In this document: in pieces, positions 1 to 6,292 of the stretch
How positions within the stretch are numbered: position 1 is the stretch's first letter
How the letters are laid out: each line of letters opens with the position of its first letter
Source: CAXMNX01 sp051009475
GTDB taxonomy: Bacteria > Pseudomonadota > Alphaproteobacteria > Rhodobacterales > Rhodobacteraceae
Direction: 5' to 3'
Assembly: GCA_051009475.1 (NCBI GenBank)
Contig: JBPCWO010000391.1
Coordinates: 1-13,159 of the forward strand
DNA length: 13,159 nt
Notes under the pieces: generated by a model
The model's database searches: none
Told to the model about the DNA's origin: nothing
What the model saw: the letters and a program-made list of their open reading frames with translations, nothing else
Program-made: the position numbers and the translations under genes

Positions 1-2
1 GC

Positions 3-44
3 GTGCTGTTGTTTCTTTTCAATGCCTGGAAGAACGCGCGCTAG
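3..44 (+). CDS. C-terminal end of an unidentified (possibly membrane) protein
   Basis: The window opens in an open plus-strand frame reading VLLFLFNAWKNAR and then TAG at 42-44. The hydrophobic run followed by a basic tail is what the end of an integral membrane protein often looks like, but thirteen residues are too few to name a family. The stop codon shares the tetranucleotide CTAG (41-44) with the stop of the oppositely oriented dgkA. This tight convergent arrangement is seen again at 4657-4660 and makes it more believable that the frame is a real gene end. The rest lies upstream of the window. Confidence 0.4.
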   Translation: MLLFLFNAWKNAR

Positions 45-415
45 GGTCCGCTGAAGAGCCGCCACAAGATAATCAACCACGCCACACCGCCGGCAATTGC
101 AGTTAGAAAAACAGCGGCGCTGCCAGCATCCTTGGCGCGTCCCGCTAACGGATGCTGCTCGGTCGAAATGTAGTCCACGGTGTATTCAATCGCGGTGTTC
201 ATTGCCTCTGCGGCCAATAGCAGAATCCCAAGCGAAAGGATCAGCGCCCGCTCGCCGCCTGACAGTGGCAGCCAAAACGCCATCGCAATGGATATAACAT
301 TCACCCAGACCCACGATTTGAATGAATGCTGGTGCACCCACGCGTCCCGCAGCCCGGCCCAGCTCCAGATCAGTCGCCATTTCAGGCGATCGAAGAAAAA
401 GGCAATCGCTTTCAT
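41..415 (-). CDS. dgkA: Diacylglycerol kinase, DgkA family
   Basis: Small integral-membrane kinase that phosphorylates diacylglycerol to phosphatidic acid with ATP in the inner membrane, recycling the diacylglycerol left when phospholipid head groups are used elsewhere. The protein has the expected pattern: an amphipathic N-terminal stretch (SWAGLRDAW), three hydrophobic segments, the family signature EAMNTAIE at the end of the second membrane helix, and GRAKDAGSAAV just before the third. With the ATG at 413-415 it is 124 residues, close to the usual 120 or so. An in-frame TTG at 452-454 would add 13 residues but has no visible ribosome binding site; AAAAGG just ahead of the ATG is closely spaced, so the start is not certain. 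It lies downstream of the M48 lipoprotein gene on the same strand and may be cotranscribed with it. Confidence 0.93.
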   Translation of the reverse strand: MKAIAFFFDRLKWRLIWSWAGLRDAWVHQHSFKSWVWVNVISIAMAFWLPLSGGERALILSLGILLLAAEAMNTAIEYTVDYISTEQHPLAGRAKDAGSAAVFLTAIAGGVAWLIILWRLFSGP

Positions 416-477
416 CGCCTTTTGATGGCGCGCGCTTGGCCGGCGGTCAATCAAGACCGCGCCAAAAATCGGCCAGC

Positions 478-1182
478 CTATCGCGCCGATGCAACGGATT
501 GCTGGACGATGCGAATGCGATCCCCGTTGGGCGGATGGGTGCCTAGGAATCTATCGCCCGGATCCGGTGCATCAACAAAGTATAGAATGCCGCGCAGCGG
601 ATCGTAGCCGGCCCGCAGTGCGATCCGGGCCCCTAGCGAATCCGCTTCCAGCTCAAACCCCTTGGAAAATTGCCGTGCGCCAATCGTTCCGCCGATGTTT
701 TGCGCGGTTTCAACGCCCGCGGCGTCCAATCCGACCATCGATCCGAGGATCGTTCCCAAAAGAGCCCCCGCTGTCGCGGATTCTCGCGCCTGCGGTATGT
801 GGCCCTCGATATGATGGGCGGCTTCATGGGATAGCGCCATTGCGAGTTCATCGCGATTTTTCATTGCCGCAAACAGGGACTTCGTGAACCCGATCACTGG
901 TCGCCCGTTTTTGTTAAGTGTCTGGAAAGCATTCGGCGGTTGGCCGGGCCGGTCGTCGATAACTATGGAAAAGTTGCAATTCAGGTTCGGGCGCATCTGG
1001 CGACAAGTGCGTTCAGCTACCGGTTCGACACGGCGCACCACCGCACGAAAATCTGCCTGGGTCTGTGGCGATCCGGTTCGCTTTACTTTGGGCAAAGGGG
1101 CACTCGGTTCGCTGACAGTCGAAACTTCGCAGGCTGCTAGTAACACAATAAAACAACAAAAAATGGATCCGAATCGGAACAT
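478..1182 (-). CDS. M48 family metalloprotease, predicted lipoprotein
   Basis: Predicted zinc peptidase of the M48 (HtpX/Ste24-like) group, exported and lipid-anchored in the envelope. The 234-residue protein begins with a signal peptide whose lipobox LAAC ends at Cys18. The zinc motif HEAAH is at residues 119-123, the third ligand is probably Glu177 in the downstream ELEAD motif (177-181), and GTHPPNGDRI near residues 214-223 matches the conserved C-terminal part of the family. The ATG at 1180-1182 was chosen because it creates the lipoprotein signal and has GAGG about eight bases upstream; the longer open frame reaching 1401 would bury the signal peptide and cover the neighbouring gene. Related envelope M48 proteases take part in outer-membrane quality control, but the substrate here is unknown. 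It is divergent from the 78-residue gene at 1292 and upstream of dgkA. Confidence 0.9.
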   Translation of the reverse strand: MFRFGSIFCCFIVLLAACEVSTVSEPSAPLPKVKRTGSPQTQADFRAVVRRVEPVAERTCRQMRPNLNCNFSIVIDDRPGQPPNAFQTLNKNGRPVIGFTKSLFAAMKNRDELAMALSHEAAHHIEGHIPQARESATAGALLGTILGSMVGLDAAGVETAQNIGGTIGARQFSKGFELEADSLGARIALRAGYDPLRGILYFVDAPDPGDRFLGTHPPNGDRIRIVQQSVASAR

Positions 1183-1291
1183 ATCCTTAACCTCGCACAA
1201 TTTGCCACGTGATGGCGCAAAGCACCGTTGTAAAGCAATAACGAACAGCAAAGGCTTGCGACGAATTGCCGATGCGGGGAAGGTAGAACAC

Positions 1292-1528
1292 ATGTTTACC
1301 ATCGAGCACGAATTTGACGCGACCGTTGTTACATTGGTCGATGATGCCGCCCAGCATCGGCAAGAAGACATTACAATCACAGCGTTTGAGGATTGTGTCA
1401 CAATCGAACAGTTGGAGACGCGAGGCGATCGCGTTCAGAAAATCACACTGTCGCTGGCGCAATTAGCGGACTTAACAGCGGCGCTGAACCTGCCCGAAGG
1501 CGTGTACCGCAGGAAAGCGGAAACTTAG
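1292..1528 (+). CDS. Conserved-looking small acidic protein of unknown function
   Basis: A 78-residue soluble protein that I cannot assign to a named family. The ATG at 1292-1294 follows GGAAGG with eight bases of spacing, a strong ribosome binding site, so this start is preferred over the much longer open frame that runs antisense through the M48 gene. The protein looks like a compact alpha/beta domain: an N-terminal strand-like stretch (FTIEHEFDATVVTLVD), a central acidic part with EDITITAFEDCVTIEQ, and a C-terminal helix around LSLAQLADLTAALNLPEGVY. There is no signal peptide or membrane segment, and one cysteine (residue 35). Clean boundaries, a strong ribosome binding site and the absence of any opposing gene support it as real. 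It is divergent from the M48 lipoprotein, with which it shares a 109-bp intergenic region. Confidence 0.75.
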   Translation: MFTIEHEFDATVVTLVDDAAQHRQEDITITAFEDCVTIEQLETRGDRVQKITLSLAQLADLTAALNLPEGVYRRKAET

Positions 1529-1603
1529 GGTCGGGGAATATGGGCTGCCGAGTGTGGATATCTGGATTGCGGACGAAACTGCCGTTCGTACAAGCCGATT
1601 TGG

Positions 1604-2041
1604 TTAGAATCGTTGCTTTAAGTCGAGCAGATTTCCTTCCGGATCACGCATAAAGACAAACGAGAACAAAATCTTCCCGGCTTCTTCGAAAGATGCAACT
1701 TCGCCGAAAGCTGAACCGCCAGCGGCGACAACCGCGTCGCACACAGCTGAGAGATCCTCGACATCAAATGCCAAATGCGCCAGTCCAATTCGGTTGGCAG
1801 ACGGAGGTGTGCACTCCTCAAATTCCTTGAATTGAAAGATTTCAAGGTATGGTCCGTCGACTCCAGGCAAATTGAGCCATGCAGCATAGAATTCGGTATT
1901 GGGAAGACCCATCGCCAAGGAAGGCTTCTCGCCGGATATAGACTCGCGCAATGACCTATCCTCGCAGCCAAAAACCTCCTTGTAGAAGTCAGCAAGCTTG
2001 TCGGTATCACGCGCAACTATATTGACGTGGCTGAAGTTCAT
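1604..2041 (-). CDS. VOC (glyoxalase/bleomycin-resistance/dioxygenase) family protein
   Basis: A 145-residue protein with the paired beta-alpha-beta-beta-beta modules of the vicinal oxygen chelate superfamily. It opens with FSHVNIVARDTDKLADFYKEVFG and the second module has GLAHLAFDVEDL. Likely metal-binding positions are His5, Glu67, His89 and the acidic residue near the C-terminus; in the closing DPEGNLLDL the usual Glu is Asp140, a conservative change that may alter or weaken metal binding. Members are lyases, isomerases, dioxygenases or drug-binding proteins, and the substrate cannot be read from this sequence. The start at 2039-2041 has GGGAGGA seven bases upstream; an in-frame start 33 bases earlier lacks such support. 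It is divergent from the deacetylase gene, with 172 bp between them in which I could not place convincing promoters. Confidence 0.87.
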   Translation of the reverse strand: MNFSHVNIVARDTDKLADFYKEVFGCEDRSLRESISGEKPSLAMGLPNTEFYAAWLNLPGVDGPYLEIFQFKEFEECTPPSANRIGLAHLAFDVEDLSAVCDAVVAAGGSAFGEVASFEEAGKILFSFVFMRDPEGNLLDLKQRF

Positions 2042-2213
2042 GATTTCGTCCTCCCTGTTCCACCTGCTGCACACTATCAGAATCTAGGATATCTTTTTAT
2101 TCGCGGAGATGTGCCGCTCCTATTGGGCTCATACCATTCATCCAGCACTTTCCGTCACGGGTTTCGCCATCACGACGCCTCGGCTAACCTTCGCCAAATT
2201 GCTTGGAGTGCAG

Positions 2214-3317
2214 ATGTCGACAGGTTTTTACTTTGACGAAAGATGCTTTTGGCATTCGGGTGGAAATTACGCCTTTATGGCGCCCGTTGGGGGGCTTGTT
2301 CAGCCCACGGCGACAGGTGGCCTGCCCGAAAACCCCGAAACCAAAAGGCGGCTTAGGAACCTGATGGAGGTGACGGGTTTATTGAGTGAGCTCGACGCCC
2401 GTTCGGCGAAGCCAGTTACGAACGAAGAACTGTTACGGGTCCATCCAACCAAGTTTCTCGAGACTTTCAAAAAACTCTCTGATGCGGGCGGTGGCGAGAC
2501 CGGCATGCGCGCGCCTTACGGGCCTGGCGGATTTGAGCTTGCGAGTTTGTCAGCAGGTCTGGCCAAGTCTGCACTTCTCGATGTGGTGGATGGCCGCGTC
2601 AGCAATGCCTACGCCTTGTCGCGTCCGCCGGGGCACCATTGCCTGCCCGACTGGCAAAACGGCTTTTGCCTTTTGGCAAATATCGCCATCGCAGTCGAAG
2701 CAGCGCTGGCTGCGGGCAAAGCAGAGCGGATCGCTGTGCTCGACTGGGATGTGCATCACGGCAACGGGACCGAGGCGATATTCTACGACCGCGCCGATGT
2801 ACTGACGATCTCGATGCACCAGGAACGAAACTACCCGCTTGATACCGGGGATTTCGACGCGCGTGGCAACGGAGCGGGAGCGGGTGCAAATCTGAATATC
2901 CCTATCCCGCCGGGGGCTGGTCACGAGAACTGGCTTTATGCGCTGGATAGGTTGGCAGTTCCGGCAATTCGGTCGTTTGAACCCGATGTTCTGATCATTG
3001 CCTGTGGCTTTGATGCAGCGGCGTTCGATCCCTTGGGTCGAATGCTTTGCACGGTCGAAACATTCCGCGAAATGACCAGCCGCGTTCTGACGTTGGCAGA
3101 CGACGTTTGCGCCGGTCGCCTCGTCATGGTCCATGAAGGTGGGTATTCGGAAACCTACGTCCCGTTTTGCGGACATGCTGTTCTGGCAGAAATGGCCGGA
3201 TCGGAAATCGACGCGCCTGATCCGTTTGCCGCAACCCTAAAACTGCGTCAGCCCCCGGACGATCTGATCGACTGGATCAATGCGCGGACGGATGCGATGG
3301 CAGAGGCGCTCGGATAG
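2214..3317 (+). CDS. Class II histone deacetylase-like amidohydrolase
   Basis: Zinc-dependent amidohydrolase of the arginase/deacetylase fold, related to bacterial histone deacetylase-like amidohydrolases and acetylpolyamine amidohydrolases. It should remove acyl groups from acetylated amines or lysines; the physiological substrate is unknown. The 367-residue protein has SRPPGHH (active-site histidines 141-142), DWDVHHGNGT with zinc ligands Asp179 and His181, the third zinc ligand Asp267 in CGFDAAAFDP, and EGGYSETY with Tyr311 in the place of the transition-state tyrosine of active deacetylases. All catalytic positions are therefore intact. The start at 2214 has GGAG five bases upstream; a longer frame from 2109 would add 35 residues outside the fold. 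The nitroreductase and EI24 genes follow on the same strand (gap 78 bp, then a 4-bp overlap), so the three may be one operon. Confidence 0.92.
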   Translation: MSTGFYFDERCFWHSGGNYAFMAPVGGLVQPTATGGLPENPETKRRLRNLMEVTGLLSELDARSAKPVTNEELLRVHPTKFLETFKKLSDAGGGETGMRAPYGPGGFELASLSAGLAKSALLDVVDGRVSNAYALSRPPGHHCLPDWQNGFCLLANIAIAVEAALAAGKAERIAVLDWDVHHGNGTEAIFYDRADVLTISMHQERNYPLDTGDFDARGNGAGAGANLNIPIPPGAGHENWLYALDRLAVPAIRSFEPDVLIIACGFDAAAFDPLGRMLCTVETFREMTSRVLTLADDVCAGRLVMVHEGGYSETYVPFCGHAVLAEMAGSEIDAPDPFAATLKLRQPPDDLIDWINARTDAMAEALG

Positions 3318-3395
3318 CAAGCGCCGCCAGTTGATGGCCTCTGGAAATCCACATGCAGCATCAATACGTAATCCCCCAACAGGAGACCAATTCGT

Positions 3396-3974
3396 ATGCC
3401 CAACGCCAATTCCGCCGCGCTCGATTTCCTGAAGGGGCGGCGTTCACGTCCGGCCAAAACTCTGACTGGTCCGGTTCCCAATCGCGATGAAGTTGCCGAA
3501 TTGCTTTCGGTTGCGGCGCGCTGTCCCGATCACGGCAAACTCGAGCCCTGGCGGTTTCTGGTTTTGGAAAAGCCAGCCTTGACGCGGCTGGCCGGGACCA
3601 TCCCGTCAACCGGTGCCAAATTGGGCGTCGAGTCCGAAAAGATCGAGAAATTGCAGATACAGTTCGCCGATGCCGGCCTTGCCGTTGCGGTGATCGCGTG
3701 CCCGAAGCCATCAGACAAGATACCGGAGATCGAGCAAACGTTGTCCGCCGGCGCTGTTGCCACGCTTTTGCTATCGGCGGCGCTGGCCGCAGGTTGGGGC
3801 GCGAACTGGCTGACCGGGTGGGCCTGTCACGATCGAAGCTGGCGCGAGCAAAACCTCGGCTTGATGCCACATGAGTGGATCGCGGGCTTTATTCACATTG
3901 GCACAGAAAAGTTCGCGCCCCCAGACCGGCCACGCCCCGATCTTGATCAGATCGTGGAATGGATCAACGCATGA
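3396..3974 (+). CDS. Nitroreductase family protein, YdjA-like
   Basis: FMN-dependent NAD(P)H oxidoreductase of the compact nitroreductase type represented by E. coli YdjA. The 192 residues fit this short subgroup. Visible elements are the FMN phosphate-binding GRRSRP at 14-19, AARCPDHGKLEPWRF at 40-54 (the position of the family's N-terminal flavin loop), a helix rich in Ala/Leu at 115-132, GWGANWLTGW at 133-142 and AGFIHIGT at 163-170. The enzymes usually act as homodimers on quinones or nitro compounds; the real substrate here is unknown. The start has GGAG ten bases upstream. Its stop overlaps the start of the EI24 gene (ATGA at 3971-3974), so the two are almost certainly translated together. 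Confidence 0.92.
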   Translation: MPNANSAALDFLKGRRSRPAKTLTGPVPNRDEVAELLSVAARCPDHGKLEPWRFLVLEKPALTRLAGTIPSTGAKLGVESEKIEKLQIQFADAGLAVAVIACPKPSDKIPEIEQTLSAGAVATLLLSAALAAGWGANWLTGWACHDRSWREQNLGLMPHEWIAGFIHIGTEKFAPPDRPRPDLDQIVEWINA

Positions 3975-4660
3975 TCTTTGGCGCGATTTCAGACGCTCTG
4001 GGCCAAATTGGCGACCCGAGATTTAGATCTGTGTTGGTCCGCGGTCTAGCACTGACGATCGCGCTCTTGATTGCTGCGTATCTTCTGGTTTTTTGGGGCG
4101 TTCAATGGCTGTTGCCCGACAGTTTTTCGGTGCCGTGGATCGGCGAAATAACCTTCGTCGACGATTTGGCGTCGTGGGGATCGCTGATACTGATGATCGG
4201 GCTTTCGGTTTTTCTTATGGTGCCAGTTGCCTCGGCCTTTACCGGTTTCTTTCTCGATGACGTGGCGGACGCTGTAGAAGACCGGCATTATCCGCACCTT
4301 CCCAAGGTGGCGCACGTTCCGCTGCCCGAGGCATTTAGAGAATCGCTTGGGTTTCTTTGCGTTCTTGTCGCCGCCAACGCGGCCGCGTTTATCGCCTACC
4401 TTTTATTTGCGCCATTCGCGCCTGCCATTTTTTATGCGCTGAACGGTTATCTGCTGGGACGGGAATACTATCGCATGGTTGCGGTCAGGCGATTGGGGCG
4501 CGACGGCGCAAAAGCGGCTTTCCGGGCCAACCTGTCACTGATTTGGCTGACCGGAGCGCTAATGGCGGTGCCGCTGACCATTCCGCTTGTCAACTTGCTG
4601 GTGCCGGTCATTGGGGTGGCCGCATTCACGCATCTTTTTCACCGGCTGGAGCCAGTCTAG
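3971..4660 (+). CDS. EI24 domain / CysZ-like membrane protein
   Basis: Integral inner-membrane protein of 229 residues belonging to the EI24/CysZ superfamily; E. coli CysZ is a sulfate uptake protein, but most alphaproteobacterial members are uncharacterised, so a transport role is only inferred. Hydrophobic segments lie near residues 22-46, 68-92, 125-150 and 190-215. The family-typical stretch NGYLLGREYYRMVAVRR sits at 158-174 between the third and fourth segments. The ATG at 3971 overlaps the nitroreductase stop as ATGA, favouring it over an in-frame ATG twelve bases upstream. Its stop TAG overlaps that of the DUF1467 gene as CTAG (4657-4660). Coupling to a flavin oxidoreductase and to a deacetylase is suggestive of a shared process, but nothing in the sequence says which. 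Confidence 0.86.
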   Translation: MIFGAISDALGQIGDPRFRSVLVRGLALTIALLIAAYLLVFWGVQWLLPDSFSVPWIGEITFVDDLASWGSLILMIGLSVFLMVPVASAFTGFFLDDVADAVEDRHYPHLPKVAHVPLPEAFRESLGFLCVLVAANAAAFIAYLLFAPFAPAIFYALNGYLLGREYYRMVAVRRLGRDGAKAAFRANLSLIWLTGALMAVPLTIPLVNLLVPVIGVAAFTHLFHRLEPV

Positions 4661-4929
4661 CCGTCCATCCGATTGAAAATATCGATGTCGCGCACGCTGA
4701 TCCCACCCCAAAGGATTACGGCACCGATCAATACCCAGATTGGCACGGCCACAATCGTAGTGATCCAAAGTTTGCGCTTCATTGAAAACGACGATGACGG
4801 TGCGCTTTCGGGCGTGCCTTTGACGCTTTCGCCGACATCGCCCTGCGTTTCGAGACGTAGCGGCAACACAACAAAAAGAGTCACGAACCAGATCACCGCC
4901 AGCAGCACAAGCGCGGAGACCGGCGACAT
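4657..4929 (-). CDS. DUF1467 family two-helix membrane protein
   Basis: A 90-residue protein with two transmembrane segments (about residues 3-24 and 56-76) joined by a polar loop. It has the features I associate with DUF1467: WFVTLFVVLPLR leaving the first helix, a TQGDVGE stretch and a C-terminal GGISVRDIDIFNRM. The function is unknown. It directly follows the methylmalonyl-CoA epimerase gene, an arrangement I recall as common in Rhodobacterales. The ATG at 4927-4929 overlaps the epimerase stop by one base (TGATG); a GTG at 4930-4932 would overlap it by four (GTGA). Either way translation is likely coupled. The stop overlaps that of the convergent EI24 gene. Confidence 0.85.
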   Translation of the reverse strand: MSPVSALVLLAVIWFVTLFVVLPLRLETQGDVGESVKGTPESAPSSSFSMKRKLWITTIVAVPIWVLIGAVILWGGISVRDIDIFNRMDG

Positions 4930-5333
4930 CACACCTGTTCCAGTTCAATCAGGGTGCCGTTGAAATCTTTCGGGTGCAAAAACAGAACCGGTTTGCCATG
5001 GGCGCCAGCTTTCGGCTGACCATCGCCCAGGATGCGCGCGCCCTTTGAGACGAGCTGCCGCGATGCAGCGTCGATATCGTCCACCTCGTAGCAGAGGTGG
5101 TGGATGCCGCCGGAGGGGTTTTTCTCTAGAAATCCAGCGATCGGGGAACCGTCGCCCAGTGGGAACAGCAATTCGACTTTTGTATTTGGCAGCGTAATGA
5201 AGACGACCGTTACGCCGTGGTCCGGTTCGTCCTGAGGCGCACCGACATCGGCACCAAGCGTGTCACGGTATTGCGCGACGGCGGCCTCCAGGTCGGGCAC
5301 TGCAATCGCAACGTGGTTGAGGCGGCCGATCAT
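4929..5333 (-). CDS. mce: Methylmalonyl-CoA epimerase
   Basis: VOC-fold metalloenzyme that interconverts the R and S forms of methylmalonyl-CoA, linking propionyl-CoA carboxylase to methylmalonyl-CoA mutase; in many alphaproteobacteria the same step serves the ethylmalonyl-CoA pathway. The 134 residues match the family: RLNHVAIAVPDLEAA at the start with ligand His7, VELLFPLG with Glu54 as a likely ligand, GGIHHLCYEVDDI with the metal histidine in 78-79, and FLHPKDFNGTLIELEQ at the end with a catalytic or ligand glutamate at 130 or 132. The start has AGGG eight bases upstream. The second gene of the unit is the DUF1467 protein, overlapping by one base. This is clearly distinct from the VOC protein at 1604, which lacks the epimerase signatures. 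Confidence 0.94.
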   Translation of the reverse strand: MIGRLNHVAIAVPDLEAAVAQYRDTLGADVGAPQDEPDHGVTVVFITLPNTKVELLFPLGDGSPIAGFLEKNPSGGIHHLCYEVDDIDAASRQLVSKGARILGDGQPKAGAHGKPVLFLHPKDFNGTLIELEQV

Positions 5334-5360
5334 CTGAATATCCCTAGCAATTCGTAGCCG

Positions 5361-5389
5361 CTTATGCGTCGCATCAGCCCGCGCGACAA
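5361..5389 (-). promoter_or_regulatory. Possible sigma-70 promoter of the epimerase-DUF1467 unit
   Basis: Read on the minus strand, TTGTCG (5389-5384) is separated by 17 bases from CATAAG (5366-5361). Each hexamer matches the consensus at four of six positions. Transcription from here would give a leader of about 20 bases before the epimerase start. This is an eye assignment in a 156-bp divergent region shared with the response-regulator gene. Confidence 0.3.
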
Positions 5390-5489
5390 GGGACAGCTCG
5401 CCGCATATTCTGCGCCATTAATCAATCATTAGCCGAAGATTCGGATGATGCACTACGCGCAAGTCCCGCGTGGTCATGAGGTTGGTTTC

Positions 5490-6209
5490 ATGCCGGAGAC
5501 GCTCGAGGATTTCTTGATGACACGGCCGCCGACGGCGGAACGCCCGCTGTTGGGGCTAACATTGCTGGTGGTCGAAGACAGCCGATTTGCCTGCGAAGCT
5601 CTCAGATTGATCTGCCAGCGATCGGGCGCGCGCATCCGGCGCGCCGACAGTCTGAAATCCGCGTCCCGTCATCTTTGCACGTATCGCCCGGGAATTGTTC
5701 TGGTGGACGTCGGCCTTCCGGACGGTTCGGGGCTCGATCTTATACGGACACTGGCCACTTCTGACCCCAGAATTCCACTGATAATGGCCATGTCCGGCGA
5801 TGACAGCAATTCGAACAAAGCCCACCAAGCAGGCGCGGACGCTTTTCTGGCCAATCCTATTTCCTCAATTTCTGCGTGCCAGTCCGCGATCCTGTCCAAC
5901 TTGCCTGCAGAAGCGCGGCCAATCGGCCTTAGATCCGTCAGCGCAGATGAAGTCATGCCCGACCGGATCGCCCTTCGCGACGACCTGGCATTTGCCGCCG
6001 ATCTTCTGGCGCCCGAACCAGATCCGGACACTCTGGATTATCTGACGAACTTTCTGCTGGGTATCGCGAAGAGCATGCAGGACCGCGATCTGCGACAAGC
6101 CGTGTGCGACGTGGCCGCGTCATGCGGCAATGGGCAAGCGCCCGCCGCTGTTATTCAACGGCTGAGAGAGCTTGTGTCAGAGCGTCTTACAGATGAACAG
6201 CACGTCTGA
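5490..6209 (+). CDS. Single-domain response regulator with atypical receiver
   Basis: A CheY-like receiver followed by a predicted helical tail, with no recognisable DNA-binding or enzymatic output domain. With the start at 5490 it has 239 residues. The receiver spans roughly residues 22-140: LLVVEDSRF supplies the acidic pair Glu-Asp (29-30), VLVDVGLPDG gives the phospho-acceptor Asp73, and MAMSGD gives the switch Ser102. The position of the invariant receiver lysine reads LANPIS, with Asn122 in place of Lys. The C-terminal 90 residues are acidic and predicted helical. The start at 5490 has GAGG eight bases upstream; ATG codons at 5445, 5448 and 5517 are alternatives, the last also with a good GAGGA. 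No histidine kinase is nearby, so the partner is unknown. Confidence 0.87.
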   Translation: MPETLEDFLMTRPPTAERPLLGLTLLVVEDSRFACEALRLICQRSGARIRRADSLKSASRHLCTYRPGIVLVDVGLPDGSGLDLIRTLATSDPRIPLIMAMSGDDSNSNKAHQAGADAFLANPISSISACQSAILSNLPAEARPIGLRSVSADEVMPDRIALRDDLAFAADLLAPEPDPDTLDYLTNFLLGIAKSMQDRDLRQAVCDVAASCGNGQAPAAVIQRLRELVSERLTDEQHV

Positions 6210-6227
6210 ATGCGCTGCCGACTTTCA

Positions 6228-6260
6228 GCAATTGCAAATTGCAGGATGTTCTCGTAATGT
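6228..6260 (+). promoter_or_regulatory. Overlapping palindromes and weak promoter upstream of the methyltransferase
   Basis: The 83-bp gap before the methyltransferase gene holds two interlocked dyads, GCAATTGC (6228-6235) and GCAAATTGC (6234-6242), so that the half-site TTGC/GCAA recurs. TTGCAA (6232-6237) sits 17 bases from TAATGT (6255-6260), a weak sigma-70-like spacing overlapping the dyads. A repressor bound there could cover the -35 region. This is inferred only from base patterns. Confidence 0.28.
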
Positions 6261-6292
6261 TCCACTGGTAGGAAACAGCCGAACCGATCATC

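Noticed and set aside
884..1291. Long plus-strand extension upstream of the 78-residue gene
   Set aside because: It runs antisense through the M48 protease, adds low-complexity basic residues unlike the compact C-terminal part, and the ATG at 1292 has its own strong ribosome binding site.
1183..1401. N-terminal extension of the M48 protease to 1401
   Set aside because: It would hide a perfect lipoprotein signal peptide and overlaps the start of the divergent small gene.
1573..1589. ACGAA/TTCGT inverted repeat between two convergent genes as a terminator
   Set aside because: The stem is only five pairs with a seven-base loop, and there is no T run on either strand.
2550..3176. 208-codon minus-strand frame
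   Set aside because: It is opposite the conserved core of the deacetylase, is rich in Arg, His and Cys, and shows no family motif.
3361..3870. 169-codon minus-strand frame
   Set aside because: It mirrors the nitroreductase gene and has the Arg/Ser/Pro-rich composition of an antisense frame.
5433..5444. CCGAA-GA-TTCGG dyad before the response regulator
   Set aside because: It is short, with a two-base centre, and no related copy was found nearby; too weak to call an operator.
5625..5645. GGCGCGC/GCGCGCC seven-pair GC hairpin
   Set aside because: It lies in the receiver domain in codons for a GARIRRA stretch and is adequately explained by GC-rich Arg/Ala codons.
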